A DNA stretch of 64,000 nucleotides from Alphaproteobacteria bacterium (lineage in GTDB: Bacteria > Pseudomonadota > Alphaproteobacteria > Micavibrionales > Micavibrionaceae), in the NCBI GenBank assembly GCA_013215815.1, contig JABSQP010000006.1, forward strand, positions 1 to 64,000, given 5' to 3'. The stretch's first letter is position 1; every line of letters begins with the position of its first letter. Shown here in pieces: positions 26,806-36,575 of the stretch. The position numbers and the translations under genes were made by a program. The notes beneath the pieces are model-generated. The model was given only the letters and a program-made list of their open reading frames with translations, was not told the origin of the DNA and made no database searches.

Positions 26806-27947
26806 GTCTTCTAAAAGGGAAAGATCAGATCGGCGGTACGTGGCCTGAAGAGCCATCCCGCTTTACTGACTCGCACGTTGACGAATTTTTGCTTTGGTGT
26901 GTTAAAAAGAACTCATCCGACATTACAATTCAAACGGATAGACCCGCTTATAACGAAATTTATGGAACGCTTTATCCATCAACATTCCGTCCTGTGGATG
27001 CGGGTGATATGAATGTTTTTCTTACTAAAATTTATGGTCCTGAGGCGACCGCTCGCCTAGCATCTGGTGACGATTTGGATATTTCTTATGAAATACGTCC
27101 TGATCGTTATACACGTATTCGTTTTCGCGTGAATATTACGGCTATTTTATCGCGTGGTCGCGATTCTGCACAAATCACTATGCGTGTTCTACCGAGTGAA
27201 CCTCCGACGATGGATGATCTGAACATTGAGAAAGATATTGTTGATTCATGGAACCCGCGCCAAGGCATGGTGATCGTGACTGGTCCTACGGGATCTGGTA
27301 AATCGACACTGCTTTCTGCAGGTATTCGTAAACTTATGGAGCAGCCCCGCGGTTGCGGTAAAGTTGTTTGCTACGAGTCGCCGATTGAATATGTGTACGA
27401 TGCAATTAAAAGTCCGCGTTCTTTGCTGTCTCAAACGGAAATTCCTCGGCACTTGCCTGATTTTGCGCGCGGTGTTCGTAATGCATTGCGCCGCAAACCG
27501 GAAATTATTCTTGTTGGTGAGGCGCGTGATAGAGAAACGATCTCTGCTTCGATTGAAGCGGCACAAACAGGACACACAGTATATACAACAACGCATACAA
27601 CAGGCGTTGCCGCAACGATACAACGTATGGTGTCAACGTTTGAGCCGAATGAGAGATCAGAGCGTGCCTATGCGTTAATGGAGACTGTACGTCTTATTGT
27701 AACGCAAGCTCTCGTGGAAAAAGAGGGTGGTGGGCGTCTTGGTGTGCGTGAATGGATGAAGTTTCCTGATGAAGTACGTGAAAAGCTTCTTGATATGGAT
27801 TATAGGGAGTGGCCAGCGGAAGTAGGGCGAATGATCCCGTTTTATGGGCAAACAATGAAAGAATCGGCCAGTCAGTTTTTTGATCAAGGCCTTATCGATC
27901 GCCGTATTTACTTGATGTTATCGTCAAGTACTGGCGGTGAAGGGTAA
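26784..27947 (+). CDS. dotB: DotB-type secretion ATPase
   Basis: The 387-residue cytosolic ATPase has an N-terminal PAS-like region (FLLWCVKKNSSDITIQT), Walker A GPTGSGKSTLL near residue 168, Walker B-like EIILVGEARDRET near 240 and the histidine motif AAQTGHTVYTTTHT. It is typical of the PilT/VirB11-related DotB/TraJ group. DotB is a hexamer that docks at the inner-membrane complex and powers secretion with DotO. It overlaps dotC by 22 bp. There is no sign of a twitching-motility context. Confidence 0.95.
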   Translation: MAARKPVSLLKGKDQIGGTWPEEPSRFTDSHVDEFLLWCVKKNSSDITIQTDRPAYNEIYGTLYPSTFRPVDAGDMNVFLTKIYGPEATARLASGDDLDISYEIRPDRYTRIRFRVNITAILSRGRDSAQITMRVLPSEPPTMDDLNIEKDIVDSWNPRQGMVIVTGPTGSGKSTLLSAGIRKLMEQPRGCGKVVCYESPIEYVYDAIKSPRSLLSQTEIPRHLPDFARGVRNALRRKPEIILVGEARDRETISASIEAAQTGHTVYTTTHTTGVAATIQRMVSTFEPNERSERAYALMETVRLIVTQALVEKEGGGRLGVREWMKFPDEVREKLLDMDYREWPAEVGRMIPFYGQTMKESASQFFDQGLIDRRIYLMLSSSTGGEG

Positions 27948-27966
27948 AAATAAGGTATAGTAAAGT

Positions 27967-28269
27967 ATGTCGACTGCTTTAGATGATACCGCTGATGCAA
28001 AAGCCAATGCCCATTGGCGAAACTCGATGCTTCCTGCTCGTTTCTTCGCATTTGATGCGCGTGCCGGCATCGCGTTTTTCATACTTTTAATCTACGCACG
28101 CTGGATTACGCTGTTTTTAACCGTGGTCAGTACGCTTCTTTTTTGGATTTTAGAAAAAAGAGGACTTACCTTTCCATCAGCTATTCGCGCTTTTCGATCT
28201 TGGTTAGTGGGTCAGAACAGACCAGCCTGGATAAAATTGCGTCACCGTAAAATGGTTGATTACGGTTAA
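27967..28269 (+). CDS. icmT: IcmT-like T4BSS inner-membrane protein
   Basis: The 100-residue protein has the IcmT/TraK core AHWRNSMLPARFFAFDARAG, then two hydrophobic segments (IAFFILLIYARWITLFLTVV, STLLFWILEKRG), and a basic tail (RPAWIKLRHRKMVDYG). Legionella IcmT is 86 residues; the extra part is an N-terminal extension. It is required for export and pore formation by the Dot/Icm machine. It follows dotB by 19 bp. Confidence 0.9.
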   Translation: MSTALDDTADAKANAHWRNSMLPARFFAFDARAGIAFFILLIYARWITLFLTVVSTLLFWILEKRGLTFPSAIRAFRSWLVGQNRPAWIKLRHRKMVDYG

Positions 28270-28276
28270 AGAGCAT

Positions 28277-28306
28277 TTGATCATTCTTGCTAATCACTTC
28301 TATAAT
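28277..28306 (+). promoter_or_regulatory. Candidate sigma-70-type promoter for the 28347 gene
   Basis: TTGATC (28277-28282) is separated by 18 bases from TATAAT (28301-28306), 40 bp before the ATG at 28347. It would uncouple the TcpQ-like gene from the icmT operon. Confidence 0.45.
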
Positions 28307-28346
28307 GTTATAGTTCACTCATTATTCCATAATAGAGATTAAGAAT

Positions 28347-29087
28347 ATGCGGTTTTCATTGGCTACAATTGTTGTTTTGGGTGTTATGGCGTTGCCTCAT
28401 ACGCAAGCTATCGCTGGGTTTGAGTTTATGGCTCCAAAAGCGCCGGTTAAAGAGCAAGTACCTGTTCAAACACCAACGATTTCATCGGTCATGTCACCGT
28501 CTATTGTTCCGCCGCCAGCGCCAGTTATGAATCAGCCTTTGGCGCCAGCACCTGTTGCGAGTGCGCAGCAGCGATTGACTATCAATCCTTATCCAATGCG
28601 CGTTGGCGAACGCCAATATAATATGGCTGATGTATCATCAGGATCTGTTAATCGCGCTATGGTAGAAGAATCAGGATTAGTTACTCCGATGCCATTGGGA
28701 CCAAATATGCGTACTGGTGCACAGCCAGAGATGGTACGACCAGCATCCAAACCAAAACAAAAAATGGCGTATGCTTCTTCTACAGAAATGGTTCCTATGC
28801 CTGGCGTTAGCGCCGCTCCTGTTCAAAGACAGGCGTTACCGACACCTGCTATGTATCCTGATGCGGTCGGTTTTGGTAAAGAAATCCCGCTTTCTATTGC
28901 TCTTATGCAGATTGTTCCAGAAGGTTTTGAAACCAATCTGTCTTCAGACGATCTTGAAAATAAAATTGTTTCTTGGGAAGGCGGTAAGCCCTGGAATCAG
29001 GTGCTGAACGATGTTTTAAGACCGCTTGGTTATGACGCATCGATTCAAGGGAAGAAAGTTATGATCTCCCCATATCTAAGCGGTTAG
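28347..29087 (+). CDS. TcpQ/PilL C-domain periplasmic protein
   Basis: The 246-residue product has a signal peptide (LATIVVLGVMALPHTQAIAG) and a long Pro/Ala-rich spacer (about residues 30-165). The C-terminal domain (PLSIALMQIVPEGFETN, KIVSWEGGKPWNQVLNDVL, YDASIQGKKVMISPY) matches the TcpQ C-terminal family found in PilL of IncI plasmids and in pilus or secretion loci. Such domains resemble secretin N-domains and probably contact the outer-membrane ring. It ends 13 bp from the convergent flgL stop. Confidence 0.8.
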   Translation: MRFSLATIVVLGVMALPHTQAIAGFEFMAPKAPVKEQVPVQTPTISSVMSPSIVPPPAPVMNQPLAPAPVASAQQRLTINPYPMRVGERQYNMADVSSGSVNRAMVEESGLVTPMPLGPNMRTGAQPEMVRPASKPKQKMAYASSTEMVPMPGVSAAPVQRQALPTPAMYPDAVGFGKEIPLSIALMQIVPEGFETNLSSDDLENKIVSWEGGKPWNQVLNDVLRPLGYDASIQGKKVMISPYLSG

Positions 29088-29100
29088 ATTTTTTCCTATT

Positions 29101-30225
29101 TTATAAAAAGTTCGCTAATGTGAGGTCTGATATAAGAGCCGTCACTTGGAATGATGTTTCCAAGCTTAATTGCACTTGTTGAATTTCGGCAACAGCTTGC
29201 GTTACATCAACGTCTTCTACATCACTGATAATGGTCTTAAACGCATCGATCTGTAGTCTATGATCTTCTTTAACCAGATTTGTTTGTTGTTCAACAAGAG
29301 CAAGTTTGAATTCTTCTTGCTCTAATTTGTCCACGCCTCCAACAAGAGTTTGCAATACATCCTGGACAACAGCATAGAAGTTATCTTGTTTTTCTGCAGA
29401 TGGAAACGGAGGTGTGTCATCTGCTGGTCTTGTTGCTGTAGGGTCATTTAATGCGCCAGGTGAGTTCTCAGGAGATGGTATTGATCTCAAAACACCTAAA
29501 GCGATTATGATATCTTGCATTCCTTCTGTGTTTGCTAAAACAGTATAATCGAAATCTGAATTTTCATCGACGCGAACACGAACATCACCTGTTGTACCGC
29601 TTACAAGGGCATTCGAGTATCCGAGAATATTTTCATTTGTTGCGTGATATGCATCAATAAATTCTTGCGTTGTGATCGTCCCATCACCCCAATCACCTAT
29701 AAATCCTTCAGCTACGAGAGGAGGGTTTGTAATGTCACTATTATCCGGAACATATTCACCTAAGAAAGAATCGAATAAACCTTTGTCATCTATCGGTTTA
29801 ACGCTTGAGTCGGAGCCAGCGAAAAGGTAACGCTCACCATCTTTTACGTTCATAGCATCGATAACAAAATCATAAACATCATCCGCCAAGCGTTGAATGA
29901 CCTCAAAGTCAGGAAAATCACCTGCTTGAACAGCAACAGTTAAAGATTGAACCATTGTATTTGTTTGAGCCTGCACTTCTTGAATTGAGTTAGACATTAA
30001 CTGAATTCGGCGATGCGAATTAGTGATGTTATTTGAATACTGCTCTAATTGATTAACCGACGTACGGGCACGCTGCGATCGTAAAATATCACTTCCTAAG
30101 CCTGAAAACTGTTGTGTTTTCTTTCCTGTCGCAATTTGTGTCGATAACGTATCGAGGGTCTTTTGCTGATCTTTAATGCGTGATATTTGATCAAGCGCTT
30201 GTCCTAGGTTTGAGATATTTGTCAT
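29101..30225 (-). CDS. flgL: Flagellar hook-associated protein FlgL
   Basis: The 374-residue product has the D0/D1 flagellin-like N-terminus (LGQALDQISRIKDQQKTLDT, STQIATGKKTQQFSGLG). The C-terminus (DVTQAVAEIQQVQLSLETSF, ending LTLANFL) is that of HAP3. It links the hook-associated protein FlgK to the flagellin filament. It lies 26 bp downstream of flgK on the same strand. No other flagellar gene is in the window, which is unusual for a flg locus. Confidence 0.95.
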   Translation of the reverse strand: MTNISNLGQALDQISRIKDQQKTLDTLSTQIATGKKTQQFSGLGSDILRSQRARTSVNQLEQYSNNITNSHRRIQLMSNSIQEVQAQTNTMVQSLTVAVQAGDFPDFEVIQRLADDVYDFVIDAMNVKDGERYLFAGSDSSVKPIDDKGLFDSFLGEYVPDNSDITNPPLVAEGFIGDWGDGTITTQEFIDAYHATNENILGYSNALVSGTTGDVRVRVDENSDFDYTVLANTEGMQDIIIALGVLRSIPSPENSPGALNDPTATRPADDTPPFPSAEKQDNFYAVVQDVLQTLVGGVDKLEQEEFKLALVEQQTNLVKEDHRLQIDAFKTIISDVEDVDVTQAVAEIQQVQLSLETSFQVTALISDLTLANFL

Positions 30226-30251
30226 TTTAATTTTCTCCTAAAATTCATCGC

Positions 30252-32741
30252 TTATCGGAAAGCATTCAATAGTTCTTGCATCATTTCATCGGCTGCTGTG
30301 ATAGCTCTTGCAGATGCCGCGTATGCTGTTTGCACCACGATCAGATGGGATAGTTCTTCGTCAATATTAACGCCGAACATATCTGTATAATCACGCTGGA
30401 TAATATCACGTAGCGTTCCTTCGCTTTCAAATCCAGCTGCCGCGCCGTTATAATCTTGAGATGTTTTATTAACGATCTTCTGTGCATAATCGATCAGGTT
30501 CGTTGCTGAAAATATACCTGTAGATACTGCTGCATCAGGGCCAAGGTTAGAGTTCCTGAAGTTTACAAACACTCCTGAGCCATTCACTGTTTCGGATTGA
30601 TAAGCAATATCTGTAATTGGTGCATTCTCTACTGTTGTAATACCATCATCTGTAAAACTTCCGAAAATGGCACTAACGACATTGATTGTATTATTTAGTG
30701 CTGGTGGCTGTAGTTGAGGATTGCCAGCTAAAGCAGGGTCAGCTTGGAATCCGCTGCTGATAATTGATATATCTCCACCGTAGAAAGGTCCGCCGTTTGT
30801 ATCATCTATACCTGGGCGCAGGGTAAGGTTTCCTGTTAGTGCGTCAAAATCAACATGAAGTCCTGGTACACCTGTTTGTGTCGCAGCATCCCACTCTAGT
30901 TTGTCTATTAATTCTACAACGGTATCGCCAGGTTCTATTGTCACCGTAACAGGGTCGTTGTTACCTACCTGAACTGTAAAAGATGGATCTTCGGTTACAA
31001 ATGTACCTTCAGACAAACCAAGAGCGTTTAGAGCATCTGCGCCCATGGCACCCGCAAAGCCGGTTGCATTAAATTCGATGTTCCCTGTGCTTTCCATGAC
31101 CAGTTGGCCGTAGGTGTTTGTCGTTGCAAAACCTTGCGCTGTTGTAAAACCAGCCAATATTAATTGATCATTGATAGCAGATGTTATTTGATCCAATGCG
31201 TTATTGATGACGCCGCCTGCAGGAATTGTCGGCTGTCCTATTGCGTATAGAGGGTTAACGCTAGCGGCGCCCAAATCAATGTTAACAGTAGCAGGACCAA
31301 AGCCAACGCCCCTGGCTTCCTCAAATGTCATTTCAAACTGAGCATTTGCGGGCCAAGCTGGGAAGAACGATTCTAAAGATGTAAAGAGATCTGTATCCGT
31401 TGCCGCTACTCCATCATCGATTTCCGTGAAGGATGAGAAGTCCAATCCACCAATGACACGGTTTTGTGATTGAAACCCTAACCATTCTTGTAAATCTGTT
31501 GCAGGCCCGACTATGTTTAAATCAATAGTACCAACAGCTTCCTGGTACTCTGTATTACCAAAAGCAAATTCTAAAACACGTCTGATAACTTGGTTATCTC
31601 CACTTGGCATAGTTTGCTCTGAATTATATGTGCCCATTTGCAATAGAGATAGGTCGTTTACAATTCTGTTATTGACCTGAATTACATTTGAAAAACCGAC
31701 ATAATCAACGGCGGTTGGTGGAATTGTTGTTGGATCCGGTGGTGTATTTGTCGGGATATTACCGCTTTGATCTGTAAAGAGCCTTAAACCTTGCTGATCC
31801 ATGCGGTTAGCAAGTTGAAATGCGAGTTCATCTAATTGAGCGTGGTATGACGGTAAAATATCATCACGAAGTTCTACAAGACCTCCCAGACGGCCGCCTA
31901 AACGACGTTGAGTGATATCAGTTTGGGTTGTGTTATTGTTTGTTGTGTAGTTTAGAAAAATACCTGTAATAGCATCATCATAGTACTGGTCTGCTGACAC
32001 TGGCTGAGAATCGTATGAAAGAGTGTGAGGTTCTTCTGTTGCAAGCTCTAGCCCCTCCACAGTTTGTACAACCATGACACCGTCTGAGCGTAAGAAGAAA
32101 CTAATATCAATGAGCTCTGAAAGCTCTTTAATTTTCTCATCGCGCTGGTCTTCCTGAGGCGCTGTTGATCGGTCAAAGCGCTCTGATCCACGAATATCAG
32201 TATTAAGTGCCGCAATTTGTTCTAGAAGGGAGTTAATTTCTAATATCGTAGAATCAATATCACCAACCGTGTCGTTTCGAAGTTGATTTAGGTAATCATA
32301 TGTATCGTTAAACTTGTCAGCAACACGTTCAGCTTGATTAAGGGTGAGTTGTAATTGTGTTGAGTCATCAGGAATATCCGATAGTGCAGTAAAAGCATCT
32401 CTTAAATCCGCAATCTGTGCAGCTAGATTGAACTCACTGTCCGGCGTTCCGTAAAAGTTTTGAATTTGCTGTAAGTATTGAGTTTGTATTTCGTATGAGC
32501 TTGTGGCACTGACCTGTGTCCAAAGGTCACGGGCTAAATCAAGGTCAACATTGCGAATAATAGTGTCTGTTCGCACGCCAACAGGTGTACCAGTTTGCCT
32601 GATAACTTCGGATGCTTGCGGTAAAATTTGCCGACTATAGCCAGGCGTTGTAGCGTTTGAGATGTTATTTGAGATAACACTCAGCTGTTGTTGCGCCGCT
32701 CTTAATCCTGATATCGCATTGTTAAGTGCTTGATATGCCAT
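30252..32741 (-). CDS. flgK: Flagellar hook-associated protein FlgK
   Basis: The N-terminus carries the rod/hook domain ALNNAISGLRAAQQQLSVIS and NNISNATTPGYSRQ, and the C-terminus ends with EELSHLIVVQTAYAASARAI and DEMMQELLNAFR. Both are diagnostic of HAP1. At 829 residues it is long for the family (commonly about 450-650), the extra length falling in the central variable domain (about 290-720). It assembles at the hook tip before FlgL. It is divergent by orientation from the T4BSS blocks on either side. Confidence 0.95.
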   Translation of the reverse strand: MAYQALNNAISGLRAAQQQLSVISNNISNATTPGYSRQILPQASEVIRQTGTPVGVRTDTIIRNVDLDLARDLWTQVSATSSYEIQTQYLQQIQNFYGTPDSEFNLAAQIADLRDAFTALSDIPDDSTQLQLTLNQAERVADKFNDTYDYLNQLRNDTVGDIDSTILEINSLLEQIAALNTDIRGSERFDRSTAPQEDQRDEKIKELSELIDISFFLRSDGVMVVQTVEGLELATEEPHTLSYDSQPVSADQYYDDAITGIFLNYTTNNNTTQTDITQRRLGGRLGGLVELRDDILPSYHAQLDELAFQLANRMDQQGLRLFTDQSGNIPTNTPPDPTTIPPTAVDYVGFSNVIQVNNRIVNDLSLLQMGTYNSEQTMPSGDNQVIRRVLEFAFGNTEYQEAVGTIDLNIVGPATDLQEWLGFQSQNRVIGGLDFSSFTEIDDGVAATDTDLFTSLESFFPAWPANAQFEMTFEEARGVGFGPATVNIDLGAASVNPLYAIGQPTIPAGGVINNALDQITSAINDQLILAGFTTAQGFATTNTYGQLVMESTGNIEFNATGFAGAMGADALNALGLSEGTFVTEDPSFTVQVGNNDPVTVTIEPGDTVVELIDKLEWDAATQTGVPGLHVDFDALTGNLTLRPGIDDTNGGPFYGGDISIISSGFQADPALAGNPQLQPPALNNTINVVSAIFGSFTDDGITTVENAPITDIAYQSETVNGSGVFVNFRNSNLGPDAAVSTGIFSATNLIDYAQKIVNKTSQDYNGAAAGFESEGTLRDIIQRDYTDMFGVNIDEELSHLIVVQTAYAASARAITAADEMMQELLNAFR

Positions 32742-32846
32742 GTTTTTTCCTATTCTTTTTCAAAAAATGACTAGGGAAAACAATCCCCTAAATCATTTCT
32801 TTCAAGGAATAGGCTGCAAGCAGGATGCCAGAATGAATTTTAACTT

Positions 32847-34730
32847 TTATGGCGTAAGAGGGCGGCCTTCGAGCACAGGAACACCTATTGAATTATTAAT
32901 TTCATTACCCAGTTTCTCTTGTTTTTCTCGTAACTTGAGTTCCAGGATCATTGAAATAAGCATTTCTCTGCGCATGAGCGCTTCGTGTATGTCTCTATCC
33001 TGCATGAGCTTAATGGCATTCATTGCCGCTCTTATTCGGCGAATATTTGCAGGTTTATCATACAAATTGGTTACGAATTCAGGGTTTTGATATATTTTCT
33101 TCGTTAGAATCTCCATCTGAGCGTAATAACTCGGATTCTCACCTAAAAACTCTAGCATTTCATCATCACCCATTCCCATTTCACGCATGAGCGCTCTGAG
33201 GAATGGTGCTGTTGTTTCTGCACCGGATCCACCTGCTGGTGTCTTTGGCCCTGCCGTTTTCATCGCTATTAAATGCGCAAAACTATTATGTGCAATGCTG
33301 CGCATAGCCATCAGTGAACGCGCATCCTGATATGGCATCATGAATTTTTCTAACGTTGTTTTTGCACGTCCTGTTGTCGGTAGTGCGTCATGCATGAAGA
33401 TGTAATTCAAGAATGCAAATAGATTTGTTTCTGTTTTTTCTTCTCTGATTTCAGCAGGTGTTGAGCTGCCTGCTGCTGTTAAATCAATATCAAGCGTAAG
33501 AGGCGTATCAATTAATCTGGTGAAATCAATATCCATATTTTGCTGATCGTCATCGCCACTCGTTGAATCACAGAGTAATGAATTGTTTTCTGCATTATCT
33601 TCAATACTACAAAATGTTTCGATGTATTGTTTTAATCGAGAGCGCCTATCTGTTGTATTTCCTTCTTGTGTTAATCCTTCTCCGCCAGCAAGACCGCGCG
33701 CCATTAGTTTTTCTGTGATTGCGGTCTCTGTTAATTTTGCACGTGTTTCCGCGTTTAACAGATCACGTGAAAATGTACCGATTTCACACATTTGCTCGCT
33801 TGGGTGATAGTCTTTGTGTGCTCTTGCATATTTCTGTTGAAGAAGTCTTTGGGTTTCTAATTGGTGTTTAGCATCAAAAAGTTTACCAATTGCAAACACT
33901 TGCTGTGTCATGACGGCCGTTAGCTGGTTCGCCATTAATTGTAGACCGCCGACCCAGTAATATAACAAGAATTCATCAGGGTTGCCGCGTGCTGGTGGTG
34001 GTACGACCCCTTGCCATCCGTCTGTAAATGTTCCAGGCTGAATTGTTCCACCTGATGTGTTGTAGCTTTGAGGTGTACAATCCGTATCTGGAACAGGGAA
34101 TCCTCCATGAGCACAAACATAGTACAAACGGCTGGTACCATGTCGTGCTGGATCGTTTGGTGACCCATCATCTACGTCTCTGCCTGTTAATAGGGTGTTA
34201 CAAATTCCTCCAGCGCCACCTAAATGAGCACCGCCGAGAATACCAGACCATGTCACTGGACAGCTACAGCTTGGCCCAGTGCATTGTCCTACCTGCTGTC
34301 CTGAAGGGATTGGGTTTCCGCTGTTTGTGTATTTATAGCCTGTGACTTGTTCGCCGCTCGCGATCATTTCCTCGATCCTTGCAAGACAGTTGGTATTGTT
34401 ACGGATAGTAACAAGATTTCTCATGGTAAATTCATCCATCATGGCTTCTTGTAATGCGTTACATTGTGGTAAGCCGCTAGCAAGCCCTACGCCATCAATG
34501 CCTGCTGGTTTACATTCGGATGGTCCGTTTTGGTATGATGACAGGCCCTCTGCTGTACTAGGCATAAATTGATACAGGCCTGTGGCACCAATACCGTTTA
34601 CAAGGGTGTGGTCACCACCAGCATTTTCAGTACTAACTATTGAGGCTTTATATTGTGTTAGATCGCATGTTTGTGCCCATGCCGTTGAAGAAAGCGTTAG
34701 CATCATTAAGACAAGGAGGGTTTTATACAT
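32847..34730 (-). CDS. Paralog 5: transglycosylase-like N-domain fused to the unknown exported domain
   Basis: The start at 34730 has AGGAGGG 6 bases upstream. A signal peptide (LLVLMMLTLSSTAWA) precedes an SLT-like region (SIVSTENAGGDH, NGIGATGLYQFMPSTAEGL) and a Cys-rich stretch with about ten cysteines. The shared paralog domain starts near residue 260: KLFDAKHQLETQRLLQ, HKDYHPSEQMCEIGT, PSYYAQMEILTKKIYQNP, LYDKPANIRR. The fusion suggests an activity on peptidoglycan near the secretion channel, if the catalytic glutamate is functional. It overlaps the upstream 160-residue gene by 8 bp and is the last gene of the operon. Confidence 0.8.
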   Translation of the reverse strand: MYKTLLVLMMLTLSSTAWAQTCDLTQYKASIVSTENAGGDHTLVNGIGATGLYQFMPSTAEGLSSYQNGPSECKPAGIDGVGLASGLPQCNALQEAMMDEFTMRNLVTIRNNTNCLARIEEMIASGEQVTGYKYTNSGNPIPSGQQVGQCTGPSCSCPVTWSGILGGAHLGGAGGICNTLLTGRDVDDGSPNDPARHGTSRLYYVCAHGGFPVPDTDCTPQSYNTSGGTIQPGTFTDGWQGVVPPPARGNPDEFLLYYWVGGLQLMANQLTAVMTQQVFAIGKLFDAKHQLETQRLLQQKYARAHKDYHPSEQMCEIGTFSRDLLNAETRAKLTETAITEKLMARGLAGGEGLTQEGNTTDRRSRLKQYIETFCSIEDNAENNSLLCDSTSGDDDQQNMDIDFTRLIDTPLTLDIDLTAAGSSTPAEIREEKTETNLFAFLNYIFMHDALPTTGRAKTTLEKFMMPYQDARSLMAMRSIAHNSFAHLIAMKTAGPKTPAGGSGAETTAPFLRALMREMGMGDDEMLEFLGENPSYYAQMEILTKKIYQNPEFVTNLYDKPANIRRIRAAMNAIKLMQDRDIHEALMRREMLISMILELKLREKQEKLGNEINNSIGVPVLEGRPLTP

Positions 34731-35205
34731 TATTACCCTCCTCTTTTCCATTTGGTGTGTGGCATATAGCCTGCTTACCTTCGCTCATAAAAATGCAAAG
34801 TGATGGCATAGTTTTGATTTTAGATGTAGTGATTTTCCCGGACCAATCCGCTGATACTTCTAAATTTCTTTGTCCTTGTTTATTAGACCAACTAATTTTT
34901 TCTTTGGGGCTTAGCCCTCTAATTTCGGCATAGGCCAATTGATCTTTTTTGCTCACATGTACATATACGTCGACATATTTGTTTGACTGCCTTGCGATTG
35001 TGTAATGTGTTGTATATTCGTTTGAAGATGCTTCTAATTGTCGTTTTTCTATTGTGTCAGCCTTATTAAAACCCGTGAATACATCTGCGGCTGGGAGCAA
35101 GGCTGTCGTTGCTTTTCTTGTATCGTTATGTGACCACAGCGCACTAATTGCTACTATGATAACAGTAGCAATCAAAAGAGCGCTTATGTGATTAATCTTC
35201 CTCAT
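34723..35205 (-). CDS. Small membrane-anchored protein in the paralog operon
   Basis: The 160-residue product has one N-terminal membrane segment (ISALLIATVIIVAISALW) and a periplasmic part with two cysteines in the C-terminal 30 residues (MPSLCIFMSEGKQAICHT). I do not recognise a family. Its start overlaps the stop of paralog 4 by 1 bp and its stop overlaps paralog 5 by 8 bp, so it is translationally coupled to both. That position suggests a shared structure or pathway with the paralogs. Confidence 0.7.
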   Translation of the reverse strand: MRKINHISALLIATVIIVAISALWSHNDTRKATTALLPAADVFTGFNKADTIEKRQLEASSNEYTTHYTIARQSNKYVDVYVHVSKKDQLAYAEIRGLSPKEKISWSNKQGQRNLEVSADWSGKITTSKIKTMPSLCIFMSEGKQAICHTPNGKEEGNNV

Positions 35206-36575
35206 TAATATCCCAGTGGCCTCAATACTTCACGAATGACAGGCGTTTCGGCCGTCGCAGTTGATCTTAAGTTTTGATAACGTTCTTGCAATTGTTCTAA
35301 TTCTGTTTCAAGCCAAATTGACTGTGACATCTCCATCCTTAGTAGGCTGTCATACATATCGCGTTTTTGCATAAGAGATATTGCCTGCATAGCTACGTCT
35401 TTTCGGTCAATATTTGCAGGCTTATCATATAAGTCAGTAAAAAATTTTGGGTTTTGATAAAGTTTTTTCGTGAGTAGCTCCATTTGTGCGTAGTAGCTCG
35501 GCCTATCTCCTAAAAGCTCTTGTGCTTGTGCAGGCTCAATGCCGACCTCTTCAAAGAGTGCACGCATATAAGGTTCTACATTATTCTCACCTTGTGATTT
35601 CATAGAGGTGAGCGCGTTGTAAGATGCCATTGCGACCTGTCTTTGTGCAGTTAGAGAGCGAGCATCGAGATATAAATACGCTCCTTTCTCAATAATATCG
35701 CCATCCTCTGTCGACATGAAATATAGATCGCTAAAATCTGGTATTAATCTATGAGCGTAAAGATTGGATTGTAGCGCCAAGATATCCGCTTCATCGTCTG
35801 ATGCTTCGCCTACGGTGTGATCTCCATCTCCAGCAGGGGTGAAGTCTACTTGTAGTGTGTAAAGTGAGTCTACGGTTCTAGAGAAGTCTATGTCTTTATT
35901 ATATCGGGTCGAATCGGAACTGTAACATAGAGCGTCAAAGCCACTGCTGTTACTACCTGGATCACAGTATATTCCTCTAAATTGGGCCCATCGGCTTTCA
36001 CGATCAGACATAGTGCCGCCTGAAGATATGTTGTCCCCGCTCATTGTCTGTCGTGCGAGAGCAAAAGTTGATAGTGCTAAATCGGAAGTTTTGGCATTCT
36101 GATCAGACGCCGCCAATGTTCTTGTGTTTGTTCCAAAAGTACAAACGCCTTCGCTTACTTGATAATCTTTATGTGCCTGTGCCTGAACCTCTTGTAGGAG
36201 GCGCTCGGATTCAAGTTGGTGTTTTGCATCAAAGAGCATTCCGATTGAGGCTGTCTGGTGTAGTGCCATCGCCGTCATTTGCTCTGTCATCAATAACATC
36301 GCTGGAAGAAGATGAGACTCCCAAACAATGCGTGTTAGCCACTCACGATGGTATATGAACTCATTCGTAATGTGGTCGATGTCGGCGTTTGTTTGGTTTG
36401 TTGATGTGCAACCGCAATTACTGGAACATGTGTTGATGTGAGGCGCACATGTTGGCGTACAGCAACAAACACACGGGTGGTCTCCTTGTGCAAGGGCACC
36501 CTTGCTACCTACTAAAATTGCTGCTGAGGTGACTAAAAAGCATAACGATAGAATGAAGAAAAAGTTTCTAATCAT
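35205..36575 (-). CDS. Paralog 4: exported Cys-rich protein, unknown
   Basis: A signal peptide (FFILSLCFLVTSAAILVGS) leads to a Cys cluster (CVCCCTPTCAPH...CSSNCGC, about residues 34-55). The shared domain follows: NEFIYHREWLTRIVWESHLL, MLFDAKHQLESERLLQ, HKDYQVSEGVCTFGT, PSYYAQMELLTKKLYQNP, LYDKPANIDRK. Length is 456 residues. The start ATG overlaps the stop of paralog 3 by 4 bp. Compared with paralogs 1 and 2 it lacks the long N-terminal helical extension. Function unknown; periplasmic or surface location is inferred from the signal peptide. Confidence 0.8.
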   Translation of the reverse strand: MIRNFFFILSLCFLVTSAAILVGSKGALAQGDHPCVCCCTPTCAPHINTCSSNCGCTSTNQTNADIDHITNEFIYHREWLTRIVWESHLLPAMLLMTEQMTAMALHQTASIGMLFDAKHQLESERLLQEVQAQAHKDYQVSEGVCTFGTNTRTLAASDQNAKTSDLALSTFALARQTMSGDNISSGGTMSDRESRWAQFRGIYCDPGSNSSGFDALCYSSDSTRYNKDIDFSRTVDSLYTLQVDFTPAGDGDHTVGEASDDEADILALQSNLYAHRLIPDFSDLYFMSTEDGDIIEKGAYLYLDARSLTAQRQVAMASYNALTSMKSQGENNVEPYMRALFEEVGIEPAQAQELLGDRPSYYAQMELLTKKLYQNPKFFTDLYDKPANIDRKDVAMQAISLMQKRDMYDSLLRMEMSQSIWLETELEQLQERYQNLRSTATAETPVIREVLRPLGY

